From positions 75,461,040 through 75,525,039 of the forward strand of contig CM059193.1 in assembly GCA_030323885.1 (NCBI GenBank): a stretch of DNA of 64,000 nt, read 5' to 3'. The notes beneath the pieces were generated by a model, which saw only the letters and a list, made by a program, of their open reading frames with translations, did not search any database and was not told the origin of the DNA. Both the position numbers and the translations under genes were made by a program. The first letter of the stretch is position 1. The number at the start of each line of letters is the position of its first letter. This document shows, piece after piece, positions 32,458 to 43,525 of the stretch. Source of the DNA: Branchipolynoe longqiensis. Lineage: Eukaryota; Annelida; Polychaeta; Phyllodocida; Polynoidae.

Positions 32458-32972
32458 CTCTGAATATGCAGGTATTGCAATTCCTCCGCGAGTTTGACGC
32501 CCCTGCCCTGCAGAGTTGTAAACCACTGCCTTGTGGTACAGGTTCTTGACAGAACCGAAGGCTAAGGGAGCAAACCCTGAACAGAAAACAATGTCACTGT
32601 GGCAGCATCAATAGTGGTTGATTTATGGAACTCCCAACATCTCCCGACCAGCCACTGCAGGGAAAAATAGTTTTGCGCCTGTCTGGACATGTTCTTTCTG
32701 GTGTGAAACCTCTATTTGCTCCCTGAGAGAATGCCGCTGGTAACTTGCAAAAGGCAGCAGCACTTCAAAGTTTTTGCAGGCAGCTTTCATAAAATGTCTC
32801 CGGTTCAAGGATACCATCAATAGAAACCTGAAGCTGAAAGACATTAAGGCCGACTCATGGACATCACTCTCACAGCAGAGAGCTAAATGGAGAGTGGCAG
32901 TCAAGTAATGAAAGCAGTCTTTGTTGCATTGCGACCGTCCTCATGATGATAATGATGATGACTTTGAATATG
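32458..32972 (+). mobile_element. LINE-2 internal-deletion derivative
   Basis: The leader begins GCAGGTATTGCAATTCCTCC and runs to GGCAGCTTTCATAAAATG (about 32800). It joins directly to LINE-2 C-terminal coding sequence encoding RFKDTINRNLKLKDIKADSW and ending KWRVAVK-stop. The untranslated tail GAAAGCAGTCTTTGTTGC and an ATGATG-type repeat follow. Flanking CTCTGAATATG and CTTTGAATATG (10 of 11) look like a target-site duplication. The leader is shared with 44031 and 48560. Confidence 0.72.
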
Positions 32973-33147
32973 GCATTGTAAATGGATGAGCTTATTCAGA
33001 TTTATAAAAACTCCATAACTGATAAGGACGCCTAACGTACGTAGCATAGAGTGTGCTGATTAATAATTATAACACATTTAAACTCTGAAAAAAGGGATAT
33101 AGATATAAGCAACTTGTTATCTACTGGTTGTGACCAGTTATTCAACA

Positions 33148-33590
33148 ATCAGGGAGCCTAGGTGGTGTAATGGTTAGCATACTGGCCCGGAATGCAAAGA
33201 GATGTGGGTTTGAGTCCTGCTCTAGGGACAATATTTCCCATTTTCATCACCCCCACGACACTGGTTGCCGTGAGCATGATCCTGTACAAGCTACGTGCTG
33301 TATGATTGTTGAACCTACCTTGTGTATGTAAGTGTGTAGCATTGCCCGTATGTATATAATTATAAGCATTAAAAGGCTTACAATTCCAGGGGGACGGGTG
33401 TAGTGGTCTGGTCTGACCTCTCGGGCAAGGAACCACATAGACAGGTAGGTGTGGGTAGTGTGGTGACATCAGGGAGCCTAGGTTGTGTAATGGGTAGCAC
33501 ACTGGTCCGGAATGCAAAGAGATGTGGGTTCGAGCCCGCTCTAGGCACAATATTTCCCATTTTCATCACACCGATGACATTCAGATTACC
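33148..33590 (+). mobile_element. SINE-Q head-to-tail pair
   Basis: Heads at 33153 and 33475 (AGCCTAGGTGGTGTAATGG, AGCCTAGGTTGTGTAATGG), period about 322. The joining block is GACCTCTCGGGCAAGGAACC. The second unit is cut soon after the B box. Confidence 0.78.
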
Positions 33591-33755
33591 AGGATGACAC
33601 AAGGACTGGTTCGGTTGGATGGTATCAGGATAATGCGGCTGATTGGGGATATTGGGGCATGAAACCTATTTGTGTTCACATTAGTCTGCACTGGCCATTA
33701 CGTCGGTACGTGACCTGATATGACGTGACCTGATAAGAGGAAAAAACCCCAATAA
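33591..33755 (+). mobile_element. SINE-A fragment, diverged
   Basis: ACACAAGGACTGGTTCGGTT, ATCAGGATAATGCGGCTGAT and GTCGGTACGTGACCTGATAT, with the middle degraded. Confidence 0.55.
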
Positions 33756-33861
33756 ACCAATAAAGCTAAGCAATAAAAGGAGGAGGTGAAAGAATGTATG
33801 GGAGGTCATGCAGCGAGCATGTCATCAAGGAGGACCGTTCCCTACCAAGTAGGTTCTGTAC

Positions 33862-34120
33862 TTAAAGCTGCACAATCCGATGGGTTGAGCTTCTGGCATT
33901 TTCTAGAGATAAATAAATAAAATAGATTGATTCTTGTAATATACATTACTTGAGTTTGAAGTAACCTTTATTTTAAATGGCTAACTTTTGAGATATTTGA
34001 ATTACAAACACGCACAAATTAGTTCTGGCAAACACACCAACATTCTGGCACCATCGGCTTATGCAGTAACAGTTTCTATTTAATTGATTTAGTATCCCCC
34101 TTCTATGCGGCAACACATGC
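33862..34120 (+). mobile_element. MITE-4, right part missing
   Basis: It starts TTAAAGCTGCACAATCCGAT. Inner words are TTTGAAGTAACCTTTATTTT, AAATGGCTAACTTTTGAGAT and GGCACCATCGGCTTATGCAG. It is cut where the next MITE-4 begins at a TTAA. Confidence 0.7.
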
Positions 34121-34474
34121 TTAAAGTTGCATTGTCTAATAGTTTTAAATGTCTGTCATTTTTCTGAGATAAATATGTTAGATTGATCATTGTAATCTAC
34201 ATTACTTTAGGTTGAAGTAACTAATATTTTAAATGGCTAACTTTTGAGATATTTCAGTGCAAACATGGAAAATTAGTTTTGGCATTCATGCCAAAAGTCT
34301 AACGGAATTGACTTCAGTAATAACAGGTTCTATTCAATTGACTGAATATTCCCTTGTATGTAGAAACACATGTTTAATACATGCATCAGTATTAAAGTTA
34401 GATATGTTGAATGAAATCTGAATAATTGTTTTGGTTTTGAAAATGTGATGCTTCATCAGACTATGCGGCTTTAA
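34121..34474 (+). mobile_element. MITE-4, complete
   Basis: Bounded by TTAA at both ends. The left terminus is AGTTGCATTGTCTAATAG and the right is CATCAGACTATGCGGCT, inverted with mismatches. The interior shares TAAATGGCTAACTTTTGAGA and TTGAATGAAATCTGAATAAT-like words with other copies. The TTAA boundary is typical of piggyBac-type targets, but the termini are not diagnostic. Confidence 0.75.
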
Positions 34475-34564
34475 CATCAATGGTCGCGGCGTAAGAAGGA
34501 GAGTTAGTGAAGTGCGTAAGGAGCTCTCCCAGTTTTGGGTAAGGGGGTGACAGTATCTGGTCGT

Positions 34565-35215
34565 GTGGGGGGGGGGGGGGCGGGCGGGGCGGAGTGGGTC
34601 TGAGGGAAGAAGGGTGGCCATTGGTGGAAGCGGTGAGGAGGGGAGGGGTGAGGGGGAGTGGAGGGGGATTGACTGGGGAGCGGAAGGGCGCTGAGGGATG
34701 GGAAGGGAGACGGGAGGGTATGAGAGGAGAGGGGAGGGGAGGGATGGGGACTGGAGGGGAAGGAAAGGGAATGGAGGTAAGCTGAAGGGAGCGGAAGGGG
34801 ATGGTGACGGGTGGAGAGGGGGTGGGAAGGGAGACGGGGTGGGAGCTGAGGGGAGGGGCGGGATGGGAGGGGAGGGGCGGGATGGGAGGAGAGCGGAGGG
34901 GAAAGGAGAGGAAGGTTGCATAGGGCAGGGAACCGAACGGGAGCGAAGGGAAGCGGGGTGTGAAGGAGAGGGGACGGAGGGGATATAAAGGGAGGGGGAG
35001 GGATAGAGAGAAGATGGGGGAGGAGGGGAGGGGATCGGAGGGACTGGAGCGAAGTGGAGAGAATGGGAGGAGGAGAGGTGGGGAAGGGAGGGGAGGTGCA
35101 CGGAGAGGAGTGGGGGGGGGGGGAGCTAAGGGGAGAGGGGAGCGAGAGGGGGATGGGACGGGAAGGGATGGGATCCACTGCCGAGGGAGAGGGGAAGGAG
35201 AGGGGGAGCGGAAGG
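34565..35215. repeat. Purine tract (G/A-rich)
   Basis: Built from GGGAGGGGA and GGAGAGGGG words with a G14 run at 34568. Long Pro/Ser-rich frames (up to 255 codons) on the minus strand are compositional. Confidence 0.9.
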
Positions 35216-35275
35216 ACTGGCGACCAATGAATGAATTATGGCTTCACATATTGGCTCAATGTAGCGGAGGGTTTC

Positions 35276-35535
35276 ATACTGTCTCCAAGGGTATCAGTTG
35301 ACATCAGACTGTCTCAGACCAGCTAGACACTGGTTCAGATTGTCTCAAAGACTTCGTTCACATTATTGGCAATGTCTCACACTGTTTCAGGTTATCCCAG
35401 ACTGTCCCAGACTGTTTTTGACTGTCTCAAGGTTGTTTATGCTATCTCACAATTTCCCACACTGTCCGCAGACGGTCGGAAGCTGTTCCAGGATGTCTTG
35501 CACATTGGTAGACTGTCCTCAGACTCTCTTACTAT
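35276..35535. repeat. ACTGTCTCAG minisatellite, piece 1
   Basis: Degenerate repeats of about 10-20 bases (CAGACTGTCTCAGACCAG, CCCAGACTGTCCCAGACTG). Further pieces occur at 36106-36185, 36966-37011 and 37689-37740, each separated by inserted elements. Confidence 0.65.
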
Positions 35536-36105
35536 AGCCCTGGCCACATACGCGTTAGTGAACGTAGTTGAACATAGGATAGATTAACAAGGGTCAGATG
35601 TGGTGTAAGTATGTTAAACTACGGTGAAAAACATTAAGGTATGGCAGGTTTTGGTATGTATATATATGTTACGGCATGGATGTCGGTAGGTTCAACTACG
35701 TTCAGCTACATTAAACATACATTAGCCTCCACTACGGTAAACTATGTTCAACTAGGTCTAAGTACACTAAAGTATGCTAGAGTATGCTAGAGTATGCTAG
35801 AGTATGCTAGAGTCATTAAGAGTACAGAGACTTCACCACAGTATGTTTGACTCTAATGTAGCGCTCTTTTGAACATGTCCAAAGATTAAATCAGAACTCA
35901 CAGCCCACCAATGTTATTACCAAGTTAGCATGACGGACAAGTATGGATGCCGGTACGTTCAACTATGTTCAACTCTAGGCCCTGTCACATACACATTAGT
36001 GGACGTAGTTGAACCTAGTGAAGGCAAACATAGTTGACCCATGTTAATCTATCCTACGTTCAACTAAGTTCAACTACGTTCACTAACGTGTATGTGACCA
36101 CGGCT
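35536..36105. mobile_element. Foldback element FB2 (composite)
   Basis: The left end is AGCCCTGGCCACATACGCGT plus TAGTGAACGTAGTTGAAC. The right end CACTAACGTGTATGTGACCA plus CGGCT is its near-perfect reverse complement (about 38 bp). The interior iterates GTTCAACTAC words and carries CTTTTGAACATGTCCAAAG at 35868. A second left-type terminus GGCCCTGTCACATACACATT starts at 35978, so 35978-36105 is a compact 128-bp foldback sharing the right end. Non-coding. Confidence 0.72.
35764..35812. repeat. GTATGCTAGA tandem repeat
   Basis: Four to five perfect 10-base units (AGTATGCTAG) inside FB2. Confidence 0.92.
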
Positions 36106-36194
36106 TTAGACTATCCCACACTGTTTCATACTGCCTAATCCTCTCCCAGATTATATCCTGTGTTCTTACGCTGTATCATGCTAATTCAAAGTGC

Positions 36195-36600
36195 AGTGTT
36201 CTGCACTGACCTCTCAGGCAAGGAGTTTCATAGACAGGTGGGTGCAGGTAGTGTGGTGATATCAGGAAGCCTAGGTGGTGTAATGTTTAGCACACTGGCC
36301 CAGAATGCAAAAACATGTGCATTCAAGTCCAGCTCTAGGCAAACTATTTCCTGTTTTCATCACCCACACGACACTGGTTGCCATGACCATGATCCGGTAC
36401 AAGCTATGCATGATATAGGTGTTAAACCTATCCTGTTTATGTGTAAGTGCACTGCCTGTATATATGTAATTGTAAGCATTAAAAGACTTACAATTCTAGG
36501 GGGACCAGTGCAGTGGTCTGCACTGACCTCTTAGGCAAAGTGCCACATAGACAGGTGGGTGTGGGTAGTGTGGTGTCATTAGGCAGCATAGGTAGTGTAA
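36195..36600 (+). mobile_element. SINE-Q, one unit plus start of a second
   Basis: Joining block GACCTCTCAGGCAAGGAGTT at 36209 and GACCTCTTAGGCAAAGTGCC at 36525 (period 316). One head (CCTAGGTGGTGTAATGTTTA) is complete. The second is cut at TAGGTAGTGTAAAGG, where FB3 begins. Confidence 0.75.
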
Positions 36601-36965
36601 AGGTCCGGTCACATACATGTTAGTAGACATAGTTGAACGTAGTGGAGGCTAACATACTTGAACGTAGTTGAATGTAGTCGAACGTAGTTGAATGTACAAT
36701 CATCCATACTTCTGGTACATTCAACTACGTTCAACTGCATTCAACTACGTTCAACTATGGTCAACTACATTCAACTACTGTCAACTACATTCAACTACGT
36801 TCAACTACGTCCAACTACGTTCAACTACATCCCACTACGTTCAACTACGTCCAACTACGTTCAACTACGTTCAACTACGTTCAACTACGTTCAACTACAT
36901 TCAACTACATTATCCTCCACTACGTTTATCTACGTTCATGCCTAGCCTCCACTACGTTCACACCG
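36601..36965. mobile_element. Foldback element FB3
   Basis: The left end GGTCCGGTCACATACATGTT plus AGTAGACATAGTTGAACGTA resembles FB2. The right end is GCCTAGCCTCCACTACGTTC, mirroring GTAGTGGAGGCTAAC on the left, but the outermost bases are missing. The middle is a decamer array of CAACTACGTT from about 36715 to 36915. Confidence 0.6.
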
Positions 36966-37011
36966 TTTCCTGCAACTTCAGACTGTAATATCCTGTGCCA
37001 CATTGTCTTAT

Positions 37012-37688
37012 GGGGATGTCACACTACGACGTAACGACGTCAACGTAGGGAGAACGTGAAGAACGTTGAACTTCTCGGCGTAGTATGCAAATGTGGGCAC
37101 AAGTTGAACGTGGATGCAGCGTAGTGGACGAGAGAGTAACGTCAGTAAAGCGTAGTGATACCGTCGTTCGACGAGAGAGGTGAACGTAATGACGCTGACG
37201 GAACGTTATGAACGTTATTCCATCGTCAGAAGAACGTTACGTGACGTTAGCTACGTCATGAGACGTTGAACGTACGTTGAATGCACGTTCTCCTGACGTT
37301 CTCCTGACGTTCTCCTGACGTTGTCCTGACGTTCCCATTACGCCCCGTGGGCATTTGCACTTGGTTTAATGGGGTTCAACATAGTGGAACGTAGTGGAAC
37401 GTAGTTGAACGTAGTGAGGAGCGTTGGAATAACGTCCGTTTAACGTCATTGACATTCGCTGAACGTGAACAGAACGTACGGCGAACGTAAACCCTTACGT
37501 TCGACCTACGTCTAAACTTTTGAACATGTCCAAAACCTCGACGTAACACGACGTAATGTGACGTAGCTCGACATCACTCTAACGTCATTATGACGTCATC
37601 ATAACGTAATCCAACGTACATCAACGTAATGACAAAATATCACCATGTTAGGCTCACGTTGGCTCATTACGTCATAGTGTGACAGGGG
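37012..37688. mobile_element. Foldback element FB4
   Basis: The left end GGGGATGTCACACTACGACG and right end ATTACGTCATAGTGTGACAG plus GGG are inverted with few mismatches. The 670-bp interior is saturated with AACGT/ACGTT words, including four CCTGACGTTCT units near 37290. It carries CTTTTGAACATGTCCAAAAC at 37513. Non-coding. Confidence 0.72.
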
Positions 37689-37939
37689 TATTAAGCTGTA
37701 CCAGACTGTATCATACTCTCTTATACTGTCTCAGACATGTCCAAAAAAAGTAATATGATGGGTCAGTCAGATATTAGTGTTTAGTTTTCTGACTGTTTGT
37801 TGAAATTCATTTATATTTCAGATTCAAAAACTGAAAATTCCCTCAGGTTGAGACCTAACACCATTTAATCCACATGCTTCTATCATATCAATACAGAATT
37901 GGAGTAATGGTAATAAAATTGAGGTATCGAGTGATAGGC
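37689..37939. other. Minisatellite remnant and unassigned sequence
   Basis: 37689-37740 continues the ACTGTCTCAG-type repeat (CAGACTGTATCATACTCTC). The rest is unassigned. Confidence 0.4.
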
Positions 37940-38445
37940 CTGGACAGCTGCCTTCTGAAGCAACACTATGTAAAATATTCCGATTTACGGCACTGGGCGG
38001 TGAATGCAAATGTTCTATTACTGATTGGGTATACATGACCAGCTGCATGTATGTATATATGTAGGTGCTGGTGGTGACTGATTGAGATGTAAATAGACCT
38101 AGTGGTGCTGGCAGGGCTGTGTGTAAGGGGCACTCATAGCCTACCCCTTACCCCCCCCTGATAGGTAGGATCACCACACTCAGGCTCAAGGCAGGTGGTG
38201 GCCAGGGGAGCCACACAGCTTGGTGGTGGTGGGCAGACAACTGGTAACCATGGGGACCAGGAATGCTGGATCCCTATTGGTAGAGCCAAGAATGCTTGGT
38301 TCCCATTGGGGGAAAATGGTGGGGTGATACTCTACAATGAACCCAAGTAACCATATAAATAATTAACCAGAGGGCTTGACGCTCTCTCTTCTTTCACACT
38401 TTATACTCTTTCTTTCTCTTTGTCTGTGCTGATTTCAATATAGCC
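37940..38445 (+). repeat. Repeat H, copy 2
   Basis: Shares ordered blocks with 8402-9065 but lacks that copy's AT-rich insert: GAATGCAAATGTTCTATTAC, GAGATGTAAATAGACCTAG, CCAGGAATGCTGGATCCCTA and CCAGAGGGCTTGACGCTCTC. Confidence 0.7.
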
Positions 38446-38737
38446 TGCCTACACAACCACATATTTGAGCTGTAGACTTTACAACTATAAAGCACCTATT
38501 AGTGCACGCCATGTTTCGTCCAAATATGATCCTAAATGTTACCAGGACGTACTGTATGCGCCCAGCAAAAGAAAATAAAAAAATATTCCCACAAAAATAA
38601 AAACGGTGAGAATAGATAGATGGCCCTTTTCGGTTTATGTCAAGCTTTCTCTGAGTGTGTGGGTTGCTGAGTGTAGTTGTGGCCGCCTTCCCGTGAACTG
38701 ACTCGCAATGAACCAGCTTGGTTATTGGGGTTATTTG
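38446..38737. other. Unassigned; trace of SINE-A tail
   Basis: 38515-38550 (CCAAATATGATCCTAAATGT, CAGGACGTA) is a degraded SINE-A tail. Otherwise no family. Confidence 0.35.

Positions 38738-38770
<33 letters not shown>
38738..38770. repeat. (TA)n microsatellite
   Basis: About 15 TA dinucleotides next to the SINE-A tail. Confidence 0.92.
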
Positions 38771-38774
<4 letters not shown>

Positions 38775-39151
38775 GGCATATCAGTACATGCACCTACTTG
38801 TGACAGTGGGCACTCATGCAGGCTTTATAGTGGTGTTAAAATGCGATACCTCATCACCACCACCACGGCCTGAAGCGTCTTGATAATGACATCAAATGTT
38901 ATTAGGAAGTAAAACTCCAAGAAACAAAACGAAACAACCATGCCCTGATATCCCACTCACTCACATTATACAAACCCACAAACCAAGCAGTCCTTGCCCT
39001 ATCCTAGCAACGCGAAGCAGCAGGCTGGGTACCGATAGGCGTTAAGGCGTTAATTGTGTACGTCCTTCTTTTAACTCAGCCGGGGATTGATCCCACGACA
39101 CCTTTCCTGTGCGGAAAAGCAGATGGTCTACCCGCTGGGCCATCCCGTCTG
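38771..39151 (-). mobile_element. SINE-A, rearranged
   Basis: 38771-38838 is minus-oriented tail/body. 38880-38935 is a plus-oriented tail (TGACATCAAATGTTATTAGG, AAGTAAAACTCCAAG). From 38940 the minus-oriented body and head resume (CTGATATCCCACTCACTCAC, head GACGGGATGGCCCAGCGGG). This implies a local inversion or two overlapping insertions. Confidence 0.6.
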
Positions 39152-39194
39152 GTCCCATGCTCCGCTAACGAAGGAACATGTGACGGGATATAGG

Positions 39195-39255
39195 TCGGTT
39201 GTGTGTGTGTATGTGTGTGTGTGTTTGTGAGTGTTTGTGTGTGTTTGTGTTTGTT
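39195..39255. repeat. TG-rich simple repeat
   Basis: GTGTGTGTGTATGTGTGTGT followed by TTTGTG words. Confidence 0.85.
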
Positions 39256-39436
39256 TGGTGAGAGTGTGGTGAGGTGATGGGGTGGGAGTGGAGGGGCGTG
39301 GGGTGGGGTGGGGAGGGTGGCCAGGGTACGCCGCTCCCTGGACGCTGTGGAGACCAATGTTCTGGAAGCTGCCTTCCTCCATGATGGAGACGGATCGGTT
39401 ACCGGAGGACGCTGATTGAGACCGTGGAGCAGATGG

Positions 39437-39783
39437 GTTGATTGGTTGGTTCTTGGAGTTTTACGTCCTGGCTACATCTAAGGTCATATCAGGACGGGTA
39501 CTGACTTGTGACAGTGCACATTCAAGGCAGATTTATGCTTCTGCCTGACTGGGAGACCAGGCCGGCAGCACCATGATTTGATATCGCACCCAGTCATATT
39601 TTCCTGACACTGAGCCCACCAGTCCTTGTCCTATCCTATTAATGCCGAGTGTCTGGGTAGGAAGCAACAAGTATCAATTTTTAAGTCATTGGTTTGACTC
39701 GACCAGGATTCAAACACGTGGCTTCGAATCTGATGATCCATCAAAACGGGAGACAGACGCTCAACTAATTCGGCGATCTCGTC
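39437..39783 (-). mobile_element. SINE-A, full length
   Basis: Tail GGAGTTTTACGTCCTGGCTA, body and linker intact, head GACGAGATCGCCGAATTAGT on the minus strand. Confidence 0.87.
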
Positions 39784-39888
39784 TGGTATGCATAAATATA
39801 TTGTTATATGATAACATTTGTACACATGTATATGTGTGCTCTATGCTCTATATATATATATATATATAGACAAATCGATAGATATATA

Positions 39889-40364
39889 TGAGTCAGCCTC
39901 ACGAAAATGGGCCAATCGGTGGTCAATTGCAGATGTTGGCGTCGCAATTATTAAAAGTGTAGTGCATTTCTTTGTTTCAGATTAAATTATCCTAGAAACA
40001 AATAAGGTTGTTGTATTTTCTCGACCTTTACATTCAGGATCAATTTAAGGACTTTCCAACACCTCTGTCAATACTAAACTATAATTATACCGATCGACGC
40101 CGACATCCAATGATCGACGCCGACAACTTTAGCAGATGTCAGCCTCGCAATTCTTAAAGTGTAGCGCATTTCTTTGTTCTATATTAAATTATCCTAGAAA
40201 CAAATAAGGTTGTTATATTTTCTCGACCTTTACATTCAGGATAAATTTAAAGACTTTACAACACCTATGTCAATGCTAAATTATAATTATACTGATCGAC
40301 GCCGACATCCATGCTCGACGCCGACAACTTTCTCCAATTGGCCTCTTTTCGTGATCCTGACTCA
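39889..40364. mobile_element. MITE-1, two internal units
   Basis: Ends TGAGTCAGCCTCACGAAAAT and GATCCTGACTCA in a TATA-rich site. Units start at 39932 and 40135 (spacing 203). Unit content is as in 7602-8270. Confidence 0.88.
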
Positions 40365-40587
40365 TATATATGCATATCACTCCTTCCAAACATACAGTTT
40401 ACGCAATTACATTTGTATAAACAGGTCATGTATACATGCTTAGTGAGATGTACTGACCATACCATGTGACACGCAACATCCACATACAGGCATGGTTAGG
40501 TTGACTAATAGTTATATACTATCCCTTATTTTCAAGATACTATAGAATAACAGATATGATGAGATGTGCTCAGATAGTATCTAACTA
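40365..40587. other. Unassigned spacer
   Basis: No family recognised. Confidence 0.3.
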
Positions 40588-40765
40588 CAGTAAAACCTCT
40601 CTAAATCGACCGGCCTTGCGACCGACTTTAAATGGTCGATTTAGGGAGGTGGTCGGTTTTGGTAGTTAGCATATAGTTACAATGGTATTGTTGGGACCCA
40701 AATAAAGAGATGGATATAGGGGAGGGGTCGATCTGTGGAGATGGTTGGTTAGAGATGTTTTACTG
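40588..40765. mobile_element. MITE-2, 178 bp
   Basis: CAGTAAAACCTCTCTAAATC to GTTAGAGATGTTTTACTG, flanked by TA on both sides. Confidence 0.87.
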
Positions 40766-41301
40766 TACCTGTAAATTGCCATTCCCCACAACGAGAATTT
40801 TTGTTGTATTTAGCAAATATCAGGAATTGCTTCAGAAGCCTGTTTTTATCGCATGGAGAGTGGTGGTTGACTAAGAGTTTTATTGCATGATCCCTTCTCG
40901 TTAAATCATCGTGAGCAAAGTGAGCAGGTTCTTTTGCCAACACGCCGATGGTTATTTGAGCAAGACTACGCCACTTAACTACCGGTGGCGCCATCTATGA
41001 TGCAAGACTTGCTTTAATAACGAAGACAGGGCTGCGCATGTAAAGGCGAATGCTTAGCGAAATAGCGAAATAAATAACGAAATAGCGAATGGTAGACAGG
41101 AAGTGTGAACACTTATCTGTCTCTCATTTTTGCTTGAGTGCAAGTAAATATGCAATACAAGGAATAATAGTAGCAAGTGGTAAATAAGGGGTCAAATTTC
41201 CCTGGATCATCAGCCCATGCTTTTTCTAATCTGTTCTTGAATGAATTTATTGACTCGGCAATGAATTTATTGACTCGGCAGGTTCTAGATTTTCTTCTTA
41301 T
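40766..41301. other. Unassigned spacer
   Basis: A 20-bp direct repeat ATGAATTTATTGACTCGGCA occurs twice at 41241-41281. The 81-codon minus-strand frame at 40749 has no domain. Confidence 0.35.
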
Positions 41302-41670
41302 TTAAAGTTGCATAGTCCTATGCTTTTGAGTTTCTGTCATTTTTTCTGAGGTAAATATACTAAATTGATTGTCATAAACTAGCTCTCTTTAATTTGAAGT
41401 AACTTTTATTTTGAATGGCTAACCCTTGAGATATTTGAAGCGCAAACATGTCAAATTAATGTTGGCAAGCATACAGAAACGCTGATGCCATAGGGTTCAG
41501 CAGTAAGCAGTTTGATTAAATTGACTCAGTATCACCTTCTATACAGCTATATGGCAACAACTACTTAATATAATAAGTGCATCATTATATAAGTTAGATA
41601 TGTAGAATCAGATCTAGATAATTGGTTTGGTTTTGAAAATCTGATACTTCATCAGACTATGCGACTTTAA
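41302..41670 (+). mobile_element. MITE-4, complete
   Basis: TTAA at both ends. The left terminus is AGTTGCATAGTCCTATG and the right is CATCAGACTATGCGACT. Inside lies TTTGAATGGCTAACCCTTGA. Confidence 0.8.
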
Positions 41671-42097
41671 TTCATGATTCTATTCCTCCGATCACCAATT
41701 TTTGTATCTTTTTTGGCCTCATAGTTGGAAATAGCTAGGCTCCACCCCTGATGTCGGGATAGGAATGTGAGTAGAGACCGAAGTGATGGAATTTACATGT
41801 AAGAGCTGCCTGGTGAGTGATACGAGTGGCTGTTTGGTCTTATCCTACCCCCTCCCCCCCCCCACACCCCACCACACACAACCCCGCCCTCCCCACCTCC
41901 GCCCCCTCTCACCAGGTGGCGTGAGAGCCAGCGCGCATGCGCTAGTGACGCGAGGAGGGTAGATACCGATGTACAGGGCGCAACTTGAGATCAGGCCCTG
42001 CTTGTACCGTCATCAATGGAGATGAGGGGGGGGGGGGGAGGAGGAAGTGTCTGTATGGGGGGGGGGGGTCCTCACTGCCGATGTGCAATAGCAAAAT
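41671..42097. other. Unassigned with poly-C and poly-G runs
   Basis: C- and G-homopolymer runs at about 41850-41865, 42027-42038 and 42058-42068. No coding signal. Confidence 0.4.
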
Positions 42098-42333
42098 TGA
42101 AGAGATCCGGCGCAAAACCCCGTAAACGCCGACCCAAAAATGCAGTTTAAATGACAGATTTGTTATCTGAAAATAATGTTAATTCTAACAAATCAAATTT
42201 TCTTATGTTGACATGATTATGGAGCAATGAACAACAAAGTAGTAATGTAAAAAACTACTGTTTGAGGGTTTGATTCAATGTTTATATCAATTCGTGGATT
42301 GGCGTTTACCGGGTTTTACGCCTGAGGTCTTCA
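42098..42333. mobile_element. MITE-5, complete
   Basis: TGAAGAGATCCGGCGCAAAA with CCCCGTAAACGCC at the left, GGCGTTTACCGGGTTTTACG with CCTGAGGTCTTCA at the right. The interior shares ATTATGGAGCAATGAACAAC with 23909. Confidence 0.8.
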
Positions 42334-42757
42334 AAATATAAATTTGATTAAGAGCGAGGGCCCGAGGATGTGCGGATACTACGAACATGTTGTAGACAGA
42401 ATGATATGTCAGAGCACAATCTAAGGGCATAATCGATTAATCAACTCGGATCACCCGAGCAACGTTTTGGCGCATGCGTGCATCCTACAGACTCGGGTTG
42501 AATAAACGAATATGCAAAATGGTGGCTTAATCTAAAACTTTATATTTTTTTTCAATAAGCGATATATGTACAGCAAAATAGGATTTAAAGTATTTTATGA
42601 TTGTAGACGCTGACAATCTGGGTTATTAAAAAAATGAGCAGTAAAACAACATGTCGGTGTTATCCTACAGGTACCAGCACAGATATGATGTCATCGCTCC
42701 TAGTAAACCCCAGCCAAGTGTTAATCGATTACGGCCTAAGATGCAGCACATGAATAT
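42334..42757. other. Unassigned spacer
   Basis: No family recognised. Confidence 0.3.
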
Positions 42758-43183
42758 TTAAAGTTGCATAGTCCGATGGTTTTCAGTTTCTCTCATTTTC
42801 TGAGATAAAGTTATTATGTTGATAGTTAAAATCTACCTTACTTTAGTTTGAAGTAAGTTTAATTTTAAATGGCTAACTTTTGATATATTTAAAGTGCAAA
42901 TGAGGTGAATTTAATCTGTGCATGCTTGCGAAATCTCTAGCACCATAGGCCTCTGTCGAAACAGGTTCTATTAAATTGATTCATTGTGATGTTGGATGGA
43001 GGCATGCCAGAACTCTAGCACCATAGGCTTCTGCAGAAACAGGTTCTATTAAGTTGACTCAGTTCCCTTATATGTGATGACAACATAAGTGCAGCAGTAT
43101 CTAAGTTAGATATGTAGAATCAAATCTAGACAATTGTTTTGGTTTTGAAAAGTTGATGTTGTCATCGGACTATGCAGGGTTAA
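42758..43183 (+). mobile_element. MITE-4, with internal duplication
   Basis: TTAA-bounded. The left terminus is AGTTGCATAGTCCGATGG and the right is CATCGGACTATGCAGGG. The block AGCACCATAGGC...AACAGGTTCTATTAA occurs twice (about 42937 and 43017), making this copy longer than its relatives. Confidence 0.78.
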
Positions 43184-43204
43184 AGTACACGTAGAGGGTT
43201 GGGA

Positions 43205-43525
43205 CTGGAAGCTGTGGCTGAATAGGTAAAAGGGAAGGCTTCCTGCGCGAAAGGTCAGGAGTTTGAATCCCAGTCAAGTCAATGCAATGCCCTACTAAAT
43301 TGATACTTGTCGCTTCCTAGCCCGCGCTCAACATTATTAGGAGAGGACAAAGACTGGGCAGCTCAGTGTCAGGATAATGTGACTGAGTGGGACATCAGGT
43401 CATTGTGCCAGCTCCCTGATCTCCCAGTGGGGCAGCACTATCAATTTGCCATGAGTGTACACTGTCAAAGGTTGATACCCATCCTGACATGACCTGATAT
43501 CTCGCCAGGGTATAAAACTAAAAAA
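43205..43525 (+). mobile_element. SINE-A, alternative head type
   Basis: Head GGAAGCTGTGGCTGAATAGG with B box GAGTTTGAATCCCAGTCAAG. Body and tail are standard, ending in an A-rich run. Confidence 0.82.

Noticed and set aside
34334..35101. 255-codon Pro/Ser-rich frame on the minus strand
   Set aside because: Purine/pyrimidine tract. Overlapping frames are equally open and no domain is present.
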